Positions 1-8,643 are shown, counted from the first letter of the stretch. The stretch: DNA of 64,000 bases from Streptomyces sp. NBC_00376 (GCF_036077095.1 NZ_CP107960.1:6324001-6388000); one strand, 5' to 3'. The notes: a model not told the origin generated them from the letters alone. Program-made: numbers and translations.

Positions 1-369
1 GGGGGAGGAGAGCCGTCCCTCACCCTCGATGTAGGTGACCTTGCGCGAGGCGATGAGACCCTGCAGACCCTTGTACAGGCCCGAGATCACGTCGTCCTTG
101 TACTTGTGGACGGCGTCGATGTCGATGCCCTCGAAGGTGGCCTTGACACCGAACTGCTCGGACTCGCGCGCCTGGTCGGCGATCTCGCCGGCGTGCAGCA
201 GAGCCTTCGTGGGGATACAGCCGTTGTGCAGGCAGGTGCCGCCGACCTTGCCCTTCTCGATCAGAGCGACGTCCAGGCCCAGCTGCGCTCCGCGCAGGGC
301 CGCGGCGTAACCGCCGCTACCACCGCCGAGGATCACTAGGTCGAAAACGGTGCTGGCGTCGTTCGCCAC
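1..369 (-). CDS. lpdA: Dihydrolipoamide dehydrogenase, N-terminal part (runs off the left edge)
   Basis: E3 subunit of 2-oxoacid dehydrogenase complexes. It reoxidises the lipoyl group of E2 with FAD and passes electrons to NAD+. Only the first 123 residues are in the window. They show the FAD-binding motif ILGGGSGGYAAALRG (about residues 13-27) and the redox-active disulfide motif GGTCLHNGCIPTK. The start is GTG at 369, preceded by GGAGG about 9 nt upstream. pepA lies behind it on the same strand but ends in a strong terminator, so lpdA probably has its own promoter in the 278-nt spacer, which holds a striking palindrome. The active-site motif makes the assignment secure; which complex it serves cannot be read here. 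Confidence 0.95.
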   Translation of the reverse strand, partial: MANDASTVFDLVILGGGSGGYAAALRGAQLGLDVALIEKGKVGGTCLHNGCIPTKALLHAGEIADQARESEQFGVKATFEGIDIDAVHKYKDDVISGLYKGLQGLIASRKVTYIEGEGRLSSP

Positions 370-539
370 GTCACGTCCTCCATGCATGTGCGCCGTACGC
401 CGGGCCCCTTCGCTGGGGTGTGACCGGCCGGTCGGCTGGTGTGCGGCCGCTTTGTCATTCGGCCCTGTGGTGGGGGCCCTGTCCTGCCGAGAACCCATCT
501 TCGCACTTGTTGACGGTGAGCGGGACGCGGGGCCCGGGT

Positions 540-565
540 CTGAGCCGGATGATCATCCGTCTCAG
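540..565. promoter_or_regulatory. Palindrome upstream of lpdA, candidate operator
   Basis: The 14-bp core CGGATGATCATCCG at 546-559 is perfectly palindromic. The arms extend to CTGAG on the left and CTCAG on the right, with one mismatched pair, giving 12 of 13 paired positions. There is no loop, so it looks like a dimeric regulator's DNA site and not an RNA terminator. It lies about 170 nt upstream of the lpdA start. The regulator is unknown. Confidence 0.5.
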
Positions 566-647
566 GGGGTTACCGCTGCGTAGACCCCTACTGATTTCGT
601 CGAGAGCGAAACCGGCCGGATCCGTGCGGCGATGCCATCGGCGTAAC

Positions 648-683
648 ACGTACGGCCCCGGGCCTATGCCCGGGGCCGTACGT
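648..683 (-). terminator. Terminator of pepA
   Basis: A perfect 16-bp stem (648-663 with 668-683) and 4-nt loop CTAT, 14 nt beyond the pepA stop codon. Like most Streptomyces terminators it lacks a clear U-tract. Confidence 0.85.
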
Positions 684-696
684 CACAGCAGCGGTC

Positions 697-2241
697 TCAG
701 CCGAGGTCGCCGGCGGCGGTGCGCTCGGCCAGCCTGACCAGCGTGCGGACCGCGGAACCGGTGCCGCCCTTGGGGGTGTAGCCGTACGGCGCGCCCTCGT
801 GGAAGGCCGGACCTGCGATGTCCAGGTGCGCCCAGGCGATGCCCTCGCCCACGAACTCCTGCAGGAACAGACCGGCCACCAGGCCGCCGCCCATCCGCTC
901 GCCCATGTTGGCGATGTCGGCGGTCGGGGAGTCCATGCCCTTGCGCAGGTCGGCGGGGAGCGGCATCGGCCAGGAGGCCTCGCCGACCTCCTCGGCGATC
1001 TCGTGGATGGAGGTACGGAAGGCGTCGTCGTTCGCCATGATGCCGAAGGTGCGGTTGCCCAGCGCCAGCACCATCGCGCCGGTCAGGGTCGCCACGTCGA
1101 CGATCGCGTCCGGGTTCTCCTCGGAGGCGCGGGTCAGAGCGTCGGCGAGGACGAGCCGGCCCTCGGCGTCCGTGTTGAGGACCTCGACGGTCTTGCCGCT
1201 GTACATGCGCAGCACGTCACCGGGGCGGGTGGCGTTGCCCGACGGCATGTTCTCGGCGAGCGCCAGCCAGCCGGTCACGTTGACCTGGAGGCCGAGGCGG
1301 GAGGCCGCGACGACGGCCGCGAACACGGCGGCGGCGCCGCTCATGTCGCACTTCATCGTCTCGTTGTGGCCGGCCGGCTTCAGCGAGATGCCGCCCGAGT
1401 CGTAGGTGATGCCCTTGCCGACCAGGGCCAGGGTCTTCTCCGCCTTCGGGTGCGTGTAGGCGAGCTTCACCAGGCGCGGGCCGTGGGTCGAGCCCTGGCC
1501 GACGCCCAGCAGACCGCCGAAGCCGCCCTTGACGAGCGCCTTCTCGTCGAGGACCTGCACCTTGATGCCGTGCTCCTTGCCCGCGGCGGTGGCCACGGCG
1601 GCGAAGGACTCGGGGTACAGGTCGTTCGGCGGGGTGTTGATCAGGTCGCGGGAGCGGTTGATCTCCTCGGCCACCGCGACGGCGCGCTCGGCGGCAGCCT
1701 TGAACGCCTTGTCGCGCGGCTTGGTGCCGAGCAGGGCGACCTCGCCGAGCGGCAGCTTCGCGCCGTTGCCGTTCTTCTTGCCCTTGGGGGCGAGCTTGTT
1801 CTCGCCGCCCTGGTACGCGGTGAAGGCGTACGCGCCCAGGAGCGCGCCCTCGGCGATCGCCCCGGCGTCCTCGGCGGACTCGACGGGCAGCGCGAAGCCG
1901 GCCTTCTTCGAGCCGGACAGGGCACGGGCGGCCGAGCCGGCGGCGCGGCGCAGCGCCTCGCCGTCGTACGCCTCGTCCTTCTTCGGGACGGAGCCGAGCC
2001 CGACCGCGATGACGACCGGGACCTTGAGGCCGTCGGGCGCGGGGAGCTTGGTCACCTCGCCCTCGGCACCTGCGGCGCCCAGGGCCTCAAGGACGGTGGC
2101 GAGCTTTCCGTCGAACGCCTTGTCCACGGCCTCGGAGCCCGGCGCGAGGACCGGCCCCTTGGCTCCCTTGGCGATGCCGACGACGAGTGCGTCGGCGCGC
2201 AGCGTCGCCGCACCGGCAGTGCTGAGAGTGAGAGCAGTCAC
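697..2241 (-). CDS. pepA: Leucyl aminopeptidase (M17)
   Basis: Cytosolic two-metal aminopeptidase that removes N-terminal residues from peptides. The 514-residue protein has the family's N-terminal macro-like domain (about 1-180) and catalytic domain. Metal and catalytic residues are visible: K276 and D281 in VGKGITYDSGG, D299 in MKCDM, and the NTDAEGRL signature at 356-363 with D358, E360 and R362. The chosen start is GTG at 2241, preceded at some distance by GGAAGCGAG. The frame is open further upstream, but that extension looks unlike the family. The gene reads away from the GH114 lipoprotein gene; the 259-nt space between them must hold both promoters. Confidence 0.93.
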   Translation of the reverse strand: MTALTLSTAGAATLRADALVVGIAKGAKGPVLAPGSEAVDKAFDGKLATVLEALGAAGAEGEVTKLPAPDGLKVPVVIAVGLGSVPKKDEAYDGEALRRAAGSAARALSGSKKAGFALPVESAEDAGAIAEGALLGAYAFTAYQGGENKLAPKGKKNGNGAKLPLGEVALLGTKPRDKAFKAAAERAVAVAEEINRSRDLINTPPNDLYPESFAAVATAAGKEHGIKVQVLDEKALVKGGFGGLLGVGQGSTHGPRLVKLAYTHPKAEKTLALVGKGITYDSGGISLKPAGHNETMKCDMSGAAAVFAAVVAASRLGLQVNVTGWLALAENMPSGNATRPGDVLRMYSGKTVEVLNTDAEGRLVLADALTRASEENPDAIVDVATLTGAMVLALGNRTFGIMANDDAFRTSIHEIAEEVGEASWPMPLPADLRKGMDSPTADIANMGERMGGGLVAGLFLQEFVGEGIAWAHLDIAGPAFHEGAPYGYTPKGGTGSAVRTLVRLAERTAAGDLG

Positions 2242-2500
2242 GGTGGTGAAATCTCGCTTCCGTTGAGTTCGTTGTCGGTCGAGGGGTGGGCCGACCGTGC
2301 CCGGCGCATCGTAGACGCCGCCGCAATGTGCCGGGAATGAGCCTACGCGCGCCCTTGGTGCCGGAACACGGCGGCGGGCCGTGGATGGCTCGTTGTGGAG
2401 CCACGGCTCCGGTCCCGGGCGTCCGGGCCGGGGTCCGTGCGGCCGGAAACGGCGTTGGACATAGGGTCGTTGGAGGTGCCGGACCCGCGGGAGGAGAACC

Positions 2501-3340
2501 ATGCGCGCCCGTGGGGTCGCACGCGTGACGGGAGGGAGCCGGGCGCTGCCCGTCGCCGTACTGATTCTGCTGGCCCTGCTGGCCGGCTGCACTTCGGCGC
2601 CCGGACCCGCCGGGAAGGACCTCTGGCGGCCGGAGCCCGGCACCGGCTGGCAGTGGCAGCTCTCCGGACGGCTGGATCCGACGGTGGACGTCCCGGTGTA
2701 CGACATCGACGGCTTCGACCACAAGGCATCGGCGGTGGCCGATCTGCACCGCCGGGGCCGCAAGGTGATCTGCTATCTCTCCACCGGCGCCTGGGAGGAC
2801 TTCCGTCCGGACGCCGGGAAGTTCCCCGCCTCGGTACGCGGCAGGGGCAACGGCTGGGAGGGGGAGCACTGGCTCGACATCCGCCGCACGGACATCTTGG
2901 AGCCGCTGATGGAGCGGCGGATCCAGATGTGCGCCGAGAAGGGGTTCGACGCGGTGGAGCCCGACAACATGGACGGCTACCGCAACCGCACCGGCTTCCC
3001 GCTGACCGCCGCCGACCAGTTGCGCTACAACCGGCTGATCGCCCGGATCGCCCACCGCCACGGGCTCGCCGTCGGCCTGAAGAACGACCTCGGGCAGATC
3101 CCGGAACTGGAGCCGGACTTCGACTTCGCGGTCAACGAGCAGTGCGCGCAGTACGAGGAGTGCGGGAAGCTCACCCCGTTCGTGAAGGCGGGCAAGGCCG
3201 TCCTCCACGTCGAGTACGAGCTGCCCCTCACCCGGTTCTGCGCCGATTCTCGGCGGCTGGGGCTCAGCTCGCTGCTGAAGAAGTACGAACTCGGCGTGTG
3301 GCGCCAGGAGTGCCCGAAGGGCCGCGCGCAGAACGGCTAA
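2501..3340 (+). CDS. GH114-type (endo-alpha-1,4-polygalactosaminidase family) lipoprotein
   Basis: A 279-residue exported lipoprotein. The N-terminus has basic residues, a hydrophobic stretch and the lipobox LLAGC (Cys about residue 30). The mature part is a TIM-barrel of the TM1410/GH114 type: YDIDGFD, VICYLSTGAWEDFRPDAGKFP, WLDIR, and the acidic strand FDAVEPDNMDGY carrying probable catalytic acids. GH114 enzymes cut galactosaminogalactan-like polymers; the substrate here is unknown. The ATG start has GAGGAG 5 nt upstream. Its stop overlaps that of convergent cobS by 4 nt, with no terminator between them. Confidence 0.82.
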   Translation: MRARGVARVTGGSRALPVAVLILLALLAGCTSAPGPAGKDLWRPEPGTGWQWQLSGRLDPTVDVPVYDIDGFDHKASAVADLHRRGRKVICYLSTGAWEDFRPDAGKFPASVRGRGNGWEGEHWLDIRRTDILEPLMERRIQMCAEKGFDAVEPDNMDGYRNRTGFPLTAADQLRYNRLIARIAHRHGLAVGLKNDLGQIPELEPDFDFAVNEQCAQYEECGKLTPFVKAGKAVLHVEYELPLTRFCADSRRLGLSSLLKKYELGVWRQECPKGRAQNG

Positions 3341-4116
3341 CCGAAGGTCAGGACCACCAGGGCCGCCGTCGCCGCCGTCTCCGCCAGCGCGCCGAACACG
3401 TCGCCGGTCACCCCGCCGAAGCGCCGCACGCAGTGCCGCAGCAGGAGCTGGGCGACACCGAGCGCCGCCACCGCGGCGAGCGCGTGGTGCAGCGCCCCGT
3501 ACCCGCCGAGCAGCGCACCGGCGCCCGCGCAGCCCGCGACCACCACGGCCCCGACCGCCACCGCGCCCCGCCCCGTGACCGTGCCCGCCACCGCCGCACC
3601 CAGCCCCTCCGGGCGGGCAGGCGGCACGCCCCGGCGGGAGGCCAGGGTGAGCGCGAGCCGGGCGGTGACCGCGGCGACGGCCGCCGCCACCGCGCCGTAC
3701 ACCCAGCCCCGCCCGTACAGCTCGTACAGCGCCGCGACCTGGGCCAGCAGCACGAACAGCAGGGTGATCACACCGAACGGACCGATGTCCGACTGCTTCA
3801 TGATCCGCAGGGCGTCGTCGGCGGGCCTGCCGCTGCCCAGGCCGTCGGCGGTGTCCGCGAGACCGTCCAGATGCAGACCCCGGGTCAGCGCGGCGGGAAC
3901 GGCGGCCGAGGCGACCGCGGCGAGCAGCGGTCCCGAGCCGAGCAGCAGCAACAGGCCGCCGGCCGCCGCCGCCAGCATCCCCACGACGAGGCCGGCCAGC
4001 GGCGCGCACAGCATCCCGGCGCGGGCGGCCTCCCGGTCCCAGCGGGTGACGCGGACGGGGAGCACGGTCAGGGTGCCGAAGGCGAAGCGGATGCCGTGGC
4101 TGTTCAGGGAGGTCAC
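3337..4116 (-). CDS. cobS: Adenosylcobinamide-GDP ribazoletransferase (cobalamin-5'-phosphate synthase)
   Basis: Membrane enzyme that joins activated lower-ligand nucleoside (alpha-ribazole, made via CobT) to adenosylcobinamide-GDP (made by CobU). The 259-residue protein begins FAFGTLTVLPVRV, shows the family motif LDGLADTADGLGSGRPADDALRIMKQS with its metal-binding aspartates at about residues 70-95, and has several membrane helices. The GTG start at 4116 matches the family N-terminus. There is no ribosome binding site, but a -10 box lies 7 nt upstream. cobT and the cobU fusion lie a few kb away on the same strand, separated by unrelated genes. Confidence 0.93.
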   Translation of the reverse strand: MTSLNSHGIRFAFGTLTVLPVRVTRWDREAARAGMLCAPLAGLVVGMLAAAAGGLLLLLGSGPLLAAVASAAVPAALTRGLHLDGLADTADGLGSGRPADDALRIMKQSDIGPFGVITLLFVLLAQVAALYELYGRGWVYGAVAAAVAAVTARLALTLASRRGVPPARPEGLGAAVAGTVTGRGAVAVGAVVVAGCAGAGALLGGYGALHHALAAVAALGVAQLLLRHCVRRFGGVTGDVFGALAETAATAALVVLTFG

Positions 4117-4123
4117 GGCGCGC

Positions 4124-4129
4124 AGGCTA
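4124..4129 (-). promoter_or_regulatory. Leaderless -10 box of cobS
   Basis: TAGCCT on the minus strand, 7 nt before the GTG start, fits the TANNNT rule for an mRNA that begins at its start codon. Confidence 0.5.
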
Positions 4130-4204
4130 ATCGGTGCGCCCGGCCGATAGATTGCCCGTAACACGACAGACCATGACAGAAGCGTCTTATCGGGAGTGGG
4201 TGGC

Positions 4205-4966
4205 ATGGGTCACTGGTTCGAGCAGAACATCGTCGAGCCGGGGAAGCTGCCGCTGCTCCTCGCCCTGGCCTCCTTCGTGCTCACCTTCGCGATCACCCGG
4301 TTCATCACCCGGATGATCCGGGCGGGGAAGGGCCCGTTCCGCAATGTCACTCCCGGCGGGATGCACATCCACCACGTGGTCCCCGGGGTGGTGCTGAGCG
4401 TCGTCGGCGGCTTCGGCGCGGTCGCCAGCGGGCGGGAGGGCGTCACCGCGGGGATCTGCGCCGTGGTCTTCGGCGCGGGCGCGGGGCTGGTGCTGGACGA
4501 GTTCGCGCTGATCCTCTACCTCGACGACGTGTACTGGACCGAGGAGGGCCGCCGGAGCGTGGAGGTGGTGGTCCTCACCGCGGCGCTGGTGCTGCTGGTG
4601 CTGGGCGGGTTCTCACCGCTCGGCGTGAACGAGCTGAGCAGCGACGAGCAGCAGGACCGGCTCGGCGTCGTCCTGACCCTGATCGTCAACTTCTGCTTCG
4701 TGCTGATCGCCCTCTTCAAGGGCAAGGCGCGGCTCGCGGTCGTCGGCACGCTCGTCCCGTTCGTCGCGCTGATCGGCGCGATCCGGCTGGCCCGGCCGAC
4801 CTCGATGTGGGCCAGGCGCTTCTACCGAAACCGCCACCGGGCCCGCGCCCGCTCGATGCTCCGCGCCTACCATCACGACGTGCGCTGGGCGGGGCCGCGG
4901 CGCAGGTTCGAGGATCTGATCGGCGGCGCACCGGACCGGGTGCCGCTCCCCGGACGCAAGCCCTGA
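4205..4966 (+). CDS. Conserved integral membrane protein with HIHH motif
   Basis: A 253-residue polytopic protein I cannot assign a function. Helix one (about 15-32) is followed by an arginine-rich stretch and the motif GGMHIHHVVPGVV (about 51-63), whose three histidines look like a metal or haem site. Further membrane segments and a conserved LDEFALILYLDDVYW region follow. The C-terminal 50 residues are basic and probably cytoplasmic. The ATG at 4205 is preferred over an in-frame GTG at 4196 because GGGAG sits at normal distance from it. The 3' end overlaps the convergent rhomboid-like gene by 94 nt. Confidence 0.7.
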   Translation: MGHWFEQNIVEPGKLPLLLALASFVLTFAITRFITRMIRAGKGPFRNVTPGGMHIHHVVPGVVLSVVGGFGAVASGREGVTAGICAVVFGAGAGLVLDEFALILYLDDVYWTEEGRRSVEVVVLTAALVLLVLGGFSPLGVNELSSDEQQDRLGVVLTLIVNFCFVLIALFKGKARLAVVGTLVPFVALIGAIRLARPTSMWARRFYRNRHRARARSMLRAYHHDVRWAGPRRRFEDLIGGAPDRVPLPGRKP

Positions 4967-5628
4967 TCCCGGGGCAGGTCGCGGCGGGCCGCACGGACGC
5001 ACATCAGAAGGACCGCGGCGATCGCCACCAGGTGCTCCTTGCCCGCCAGATTGTTCTTCAGCAGCACCTCGGCCACCATCACCGCGATCACCAGCGCCCC
5101 GGTGAAGCGGGCCCGGTGGACGTAGCAGAGATAGACGGCGAGGCCCACGACCGCCGCCGACGGACCGGTGTCGACGACCTGGGCGTCCGAGGCCGGCAGC
5201 CCGAACAGCCCGTCCGGGCCGAGGGCGACGCCGATCCGCGCGTACAGCGTCCCGGTCAGCGTCGCCACGTACGCGATCAGCAGCGTGCGCCACCGGCCCA
5301 GGCAGATCTCGGTGGCGCCGAACACCAGCAGGATCTGCACCAGCGCCCCCCAGACCGGCAGATCCAGTGCCGGTACGAACAGCGACAACGGCGTACGCAG
5401 CAGGGACGCCCACAACGGGTCCTCGGCCCGCACCGCCCCGAGGGAGTGCACCACCCCGAACCCCCACGACCGGTTCTGCAGCGCATGGAGCAGCGCCGTC
5501 AGACAGACCGCGGCAACCGTCATCCCGACCGCCCGCAGCCGGCCGGCCGTGAGCGCCGCGCGTACGGTCGTCAGCAGCGGACCCCACTCGCGGCGGGCTG
5601 CCCGGCGCAGCGCGCGCACGGGTTTCAT
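4873..5628 (-). CDS. Rhomboid-like membrane protein
   Basis: A 251-residue protein with about six membrane helices. DTGPSAAVVGL resembles the rhomboid serine motif GxSx, and GKEHLVAIAAVLL supplies a histidine in a later helix, so a divergent intramembrane serine protease of the Rhomboid_2 type is likely. Activity is inferred, not shown. Its ATG overlaps the stop codon of the upstream MprF-like gene (ATGA), implying translational coupling and a shared mRNA. The last 94 nt overlap, tail to tail, the end of the HIHH membrane protein gene. The C-terminal tail is charged and soluble. Confidence 0.65.
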   Translation of the reverse strand: MKPVRALRRAARREWGPLLTTVRAALTAGRLRAVGMTVAAVCLTALLHALQNRSWGFGVVHSLGAVRAEDPLWASLLRTPLSLFVPALDLPVWGALVQILLVFGATEICLGRWRTLLIAYVATLTGTLYARIGVALGPDGLFGLPASDAQVVDTGPSAAVVGLAVYLCYVHRARFTGALVIAVMVAEVLLKNNLAGKEHLVAIAAVLLMCVRAARRDLPRDQGLRPGSGTRSGAPPIRSSNLRRGPAQRTS

Positions 5629-7427
5629 CCGTCGTTCCCCAGCTGCGAGCGGTGCAGCCACTTGGGCAGGCCGGGCGCCTCCAGGAAGCCTTCGGCACGG
5701 CCCGCCGCGACGCCGATGCGCAGCAGGTCCGAACTCTTCTCGAACAGCATGAAGCGTGGCTCCCAGATCGGCCGGTACTTGGCGTTGGCGCGGTACAGCG
5801 ACTCGATCTGCCACCAGCGCGAGAAGAAGCTGAGCATCGAGCGCCAGAGCCTGAGCACCGGTCCGGCGCCGAGCCGCGAACCGCGCTCGAAGACGGACCT
5901 GAACATCGCGAAGTTCAGTGAGACCTGCGTGATCCCGATCTCCTGGGCGCGCTGGAGGAGTTCGATGACCATGAACTCCATCAGCCCGTTCTCGGCGTCC
6001 CGGTCACGGCGCATCAGGTCCAGCGAGAGGCCGTTCGGCCCCCAGGGCACGAAGCTCAGTACGGCACGCAACTCGCCCGGCACGCCCTCCTCGGTGGGGG
6101 CGTTGCGGCATTCGAGCATCACGCACCGGCCGTCGGCCGGATCGCCGAGCCGGCCGAGCGCCATCGAGAAGCCGCGCTCGGTCGCCCCGTCGCGCCAGTC
6201 GTCGGCGCGCCGCACCAGTTCGGCCATCTCGGCCTCGGGGATGTCCGCGTGGCGGCGGACGGTCACCTCGTACCCGGCGCGCCCGATCCGGTTGTACGCC
6301 TGGCGGACGGTCCGCATCGCCCGCCCTTCGAGGGTGAACTCGGCAGTCTCCACGATCGCTTCGTCGCCCAGCTCCAGGGCGTCCAGGCCGTGCCGCGAGT
6401 AGACGGTGCCGCCCTCCTCGCTCGCTCCCATCACCGCCGGGATCCAGCCGTGCTCGCGGGCCTCGGCCAGCCATGGCCCGATCGCCCCCGGCCAGGCCTC
6501 CGGGTCGCCGATGGGGTCACCGGAGGCGAGCGAGACCCCGCCCACCACCCGGTAGGCGACGGCGGCCTTCCCGGTCGGGGACCAGATGACGCTCTTCTCC
6601 CGGCGCAGCGAGAAGTAGCCGAGCGAGTCGCGGTCGCCGTGCTTCTCCAGCAGCGCCCGGAGCCGGGCCTCGTCCTCGGGGGTGATCGGGTCGACGGCCC
6701 GGCGGGACCGGAACGCCGCGTACACGACGGCGATCAGCAGCAGCGTGGAGAGCACGTTGATGGAGACGTCGACCCAGCCGGGGGTGGTGATCCCGGGGAA
6801 GGCGGCGTCGTTGTCGGCGACCGAGACCAGCCTCAGCGCCCCGTAGCGCCAGCGGTCCAGGAAGGTCGCGCGGTATTCGTCGGTCGCGGTGTTGGTCAGG
6901 GTGACCAGGCCCGCGGCGATCAGCGAGGTGACCAGCAGCCCGCCGACCGCGACGACGGCCGCCAGCTTCGGGTTGGACCGGTCGCCCTTCGCGTAGAACT
7001 CGCGCCGGCCGAGCACCAGCGCCAGGACGAAGGCGGCGGTCAGCGCCAGCGAGATCCAGTTCTGCGGATACCGCCGGAGCTCGGGGGACGCGATCAGCAG
7101 GGCGAAGAGGAGCAGCAGTACGCCGCTCACCACCATGTTCACGATCCAGGCGGCCCGCTTGCGGCGGCGCATGGTGATCGCCAGGAAGAGGGCGACGACC
7201 CCGGAGGAGAAGCCCGCGGTGAGCAGGTAGGGGGTGAAGTAGTTCGCCGTGTTGTGGCGGCGCAGATCGTTGCCGAGAGTGACCCAGACGGCGCTCAGGA
7301 AATTGATGAACGACACGACGCGCAGGTACCAGATGGCGAACGCCGCGCTGCGCCGCGACCGGACGGTGCTCGGTGCCCGGACGGTGCCCCGCCCGCAATC
7401 GTCGGTGGCCAATCGGACCTCTCCCAT
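5625..7427 (-). CDS. Phosphatidylglycerol lysyltransferase-like protein (MprF/LysX type, DUF2156)
   Basis: A 600-residue membrane enzyme. The N-terminal half has about six helices (residues 30-250), as in the LysX N-terminal region. The C-terminal half is the GNAT-like DUF2156 domain, with segments such as SLGYFSLRREKSVIWSPTGK, GVSLASGDPIG and FSMALGRLGD. Relatives transfer lysine or another amino acid from tRNA to membrane lipid, lowering negative surface charge and raising tolerance to cationic peptides. No lysyl-tRNA synthetase domain is attached, so aminoacyl-tRNA comes from elsewhere. The ATG at 7427 has a weak ribosome binding site. It is coupled to the rhomboid-like gene downstream. 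Confidence 0.8.
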   Translation of the reverse strand: MGEVRLATDDCGRGTVRAPSTVRSRRSAAFAIWYLRVVSFINFLSAVWVTLGNDLRRHNTANYFTPYLLTAGFSSGVVALFLAITMRRRKRAAWIVNMVVSGVLLLLFALLIASPELRRYPQNWISLALTAAFVLALVLGRREFYAKGDRSNPKLAAVVAVGGLLVTSLIAAGLVTLTNTATDEYRATFLDRWRYGALRLVSVADNDAAFPGITTPGWVDVSINVLSTLLLIAVVYAAFRSRRAVDPITPEDEARLRALLEKHGDRDSLGYFSLRREKSVIWSPTGKAAVAYRVVGGVSLASGDPIGDPEAWPGAIGPWLAEAREHGWIPAVMGASEEGGTVYSRHGLDALELGDEAIVETAEFTLEGRAMRTVRQAYNRIGRAGYEVTVRRHADIPEAEMAELVRRADDWRDGATERGFSMALGRLGDPADGRCVMLECRNAPTEEGVPGELRAVLSFVPWGPNGLSLDLMRRDRDAENGLMEFMVIELLQRAQEIGITQVSLNFAMFRSVFERGSRLGAGPVLRLWRSMLSFFSRWWQIESLYRANAKYRPIWEPRFMLFEKSSDLLRIGVAAGRAEGFLEAPGLPKWLHRSQLGNDG

Positions 7428-7469
7428 GAAAAGCGATCATATGGTGCATCGCACTGCATGAGGGACTGC

Positions 7470-7497
7470 GCTGCGGCCGGTGTTCGACGGCCGCAGC
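7470..7497 (-). terminator. Probable terminator of cobT
   Basis: A perfect 10-bp GC stem (7470-7479 with 7488-7497) and 8-nt loop lie between the cobT stop and the MprF-like start. A weaker 7-bp hairpin at 7502-7524 lies just before it. Confidence 0.6.
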
Positions 7498-7530
7498 ACC
7501 GCCGGTCCGTGAGCCCGGGACCGGCCGGTC

Positions 7531-8643
7531 TCAGGTCGCGTCGCCGTACGCGGCGGCGCCCGCCCCGGCTCCCTCTTCGGCGCCGTCCTTCTCCTCCTCG
7601 GCGACAGGTTCGCGTTCGGGCAGTTCGGCCGCGAGTGCGGCCGCCGCCCGGACCAGCGGGAGTGCGAGCAATGCCCCGCTCCCTTCCCCCACGATGACGC
7701 CGTGGTCCAGCAAGGGGTTGAGCGCCATCCGGTCCAGGGCCTTGGCCTGCGCCGGCTCGCCGCTCGCCTGACCCGCCAGCCACCAGTCCGGCGCCCGGAA
7801 GGCGGCCCGCTGCCCCACCAGCGCACAGGCCGCGGAGACCACGCCGTCCAGGATCACCGGCAGCCTGCGCACCGCGCACTGCAGCAGGAACCCGGTCATC
7901 GCCGCCAGATCCGCGCCGCCCACCGTGGCCAGCAGCTCCATCTGGTCACCGAGGACCGGCCGGGCCCGCCGAAGCGAGTCCCGGATCGCCGCACACTTGC
8001 GCATCCACGCCAGATCGTCGATGCCCGTGCCGCCGCGCCCGGTCACCACCGAGGCGTCCGTACCGCACAGCGCCGCGACCAGCGTGGCCGCGGCCGTCGT
8101 CCCGCCCACGCTCAGGTCGCCGAGCACCACCAGATCGGTGCCCGAGTCGGCCTCCTCGTCGGCGATCGCCATGCCGAGCCGTACCGCCTGCTCGGCCTCC
8201 TCGGCCGTCAGCGCGTCCTCGATGTCGATCCGGCCGCTGCCGCGCCGCACCCGATGACGTACCACCGACTCGGGCAGCAGCTCCGGATCGCAGTCCAGGC
8301 CGGCGTCGACGATCCGTACCGGTACGGAGAACTGCCGGGCCAGCACCGCGAGCGGCGTCGCGCCGTCCAGCGTGGCCCGCACCAGCTCGTGCGCGGTTCC
8401 GGCCGCGCGCCCGGAGACACCCAGTCCGGCGACCCCGTGATCGCCGGCGAAGAGCACCACGCGCGGCTGCTCGATCGCCTTGACCGGTACGGATTGCTGC
8501 GCGGCCGAGAGCCATTCGCCCAGCTCGTCCAATCGGCCGAGGGCGCCGACGGGAACGGCCATGCGTTCCCGGCGTTCCTCGGCATCGCGCCGTACGCCGC
8601 CGTCGGGGCGTTCGATCAGGTCGGAGAAGTCGTCCAGATTCAC
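7531..8643 (-). CDS. cobT: Nicotinate-nucleotide--dimethylbenzimidazole phosphoribosyltransferase
   Basis: Makes alpha-ribazole phosphate from the lower-ligand base and nicotinate mononucleotide for cobamide assembly. The 370-residue protein has VVLFAGDHGVAGLGVS, the glycine-rich GDLSVGGTTAAA, DGVVSAACALV, and the C-terminal GEGSGALLALP with the likely catalytic glutamate. A low-complexity Glu/Ala/Gly tail of about 25 residues follows. The GTG at 8643 matches the family N-terminus (NLDDFSDLIERPDGGV). It lies 140 nt downstream of the cobU fusion on the same strand, with a small hairpin between them, so co-transcription is uncertain. Confidence 0.93.
   Translation of the reverse strand: MNLDDFSDLIERPDGGVRRDAEERRERMAVPVGALGRLDELGEWLSAAQQSVPVKAIEQPRVVLFAGDHGVAGLGVSGRAAGTAHELVRATLDGATPLAVLARQFSVPVRIVDAGLDCDPELLPESVVRHRVRRGSGRIDIEDALTAEEAEQAVRLGMAIADEEADSGTDLVVLGDLSVGGTTAAATLVAALCGTDASVVTGRGGTGIDDLAWMRKCAAIRDSLRRARPVLGDQMELLATVGGADLAAMTGFLLQCAVRRLPVILDGVVSAACALVGQRAAFRAPDWWLAGQASGEPAQAKALDRMALNPLLDHGVIVGEGSGALLALPLVRAAAALAAELPEREPVAEEEKDGAEEGAGAGAAAYGDAT

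Larger units (their letters stand above)
370..696. other. Spacer between pepA and lpdA
   Basis: This 327-nt stretch has no credible gene. It holds the pepA terminator (648-683) and a 26-bp near-perfect palindrome (540-565). The rest must include the lpdA promoter; I could not assign -35 and -10 boxes convincingly. Confidence 0.7.

Noticed and set aside
799..2340. Long plus-strand frame opposite pepA
   Set aside because: Shadow of pepA; Gly/Arg/His-rich translation with no ribosome binding site or family similarity.
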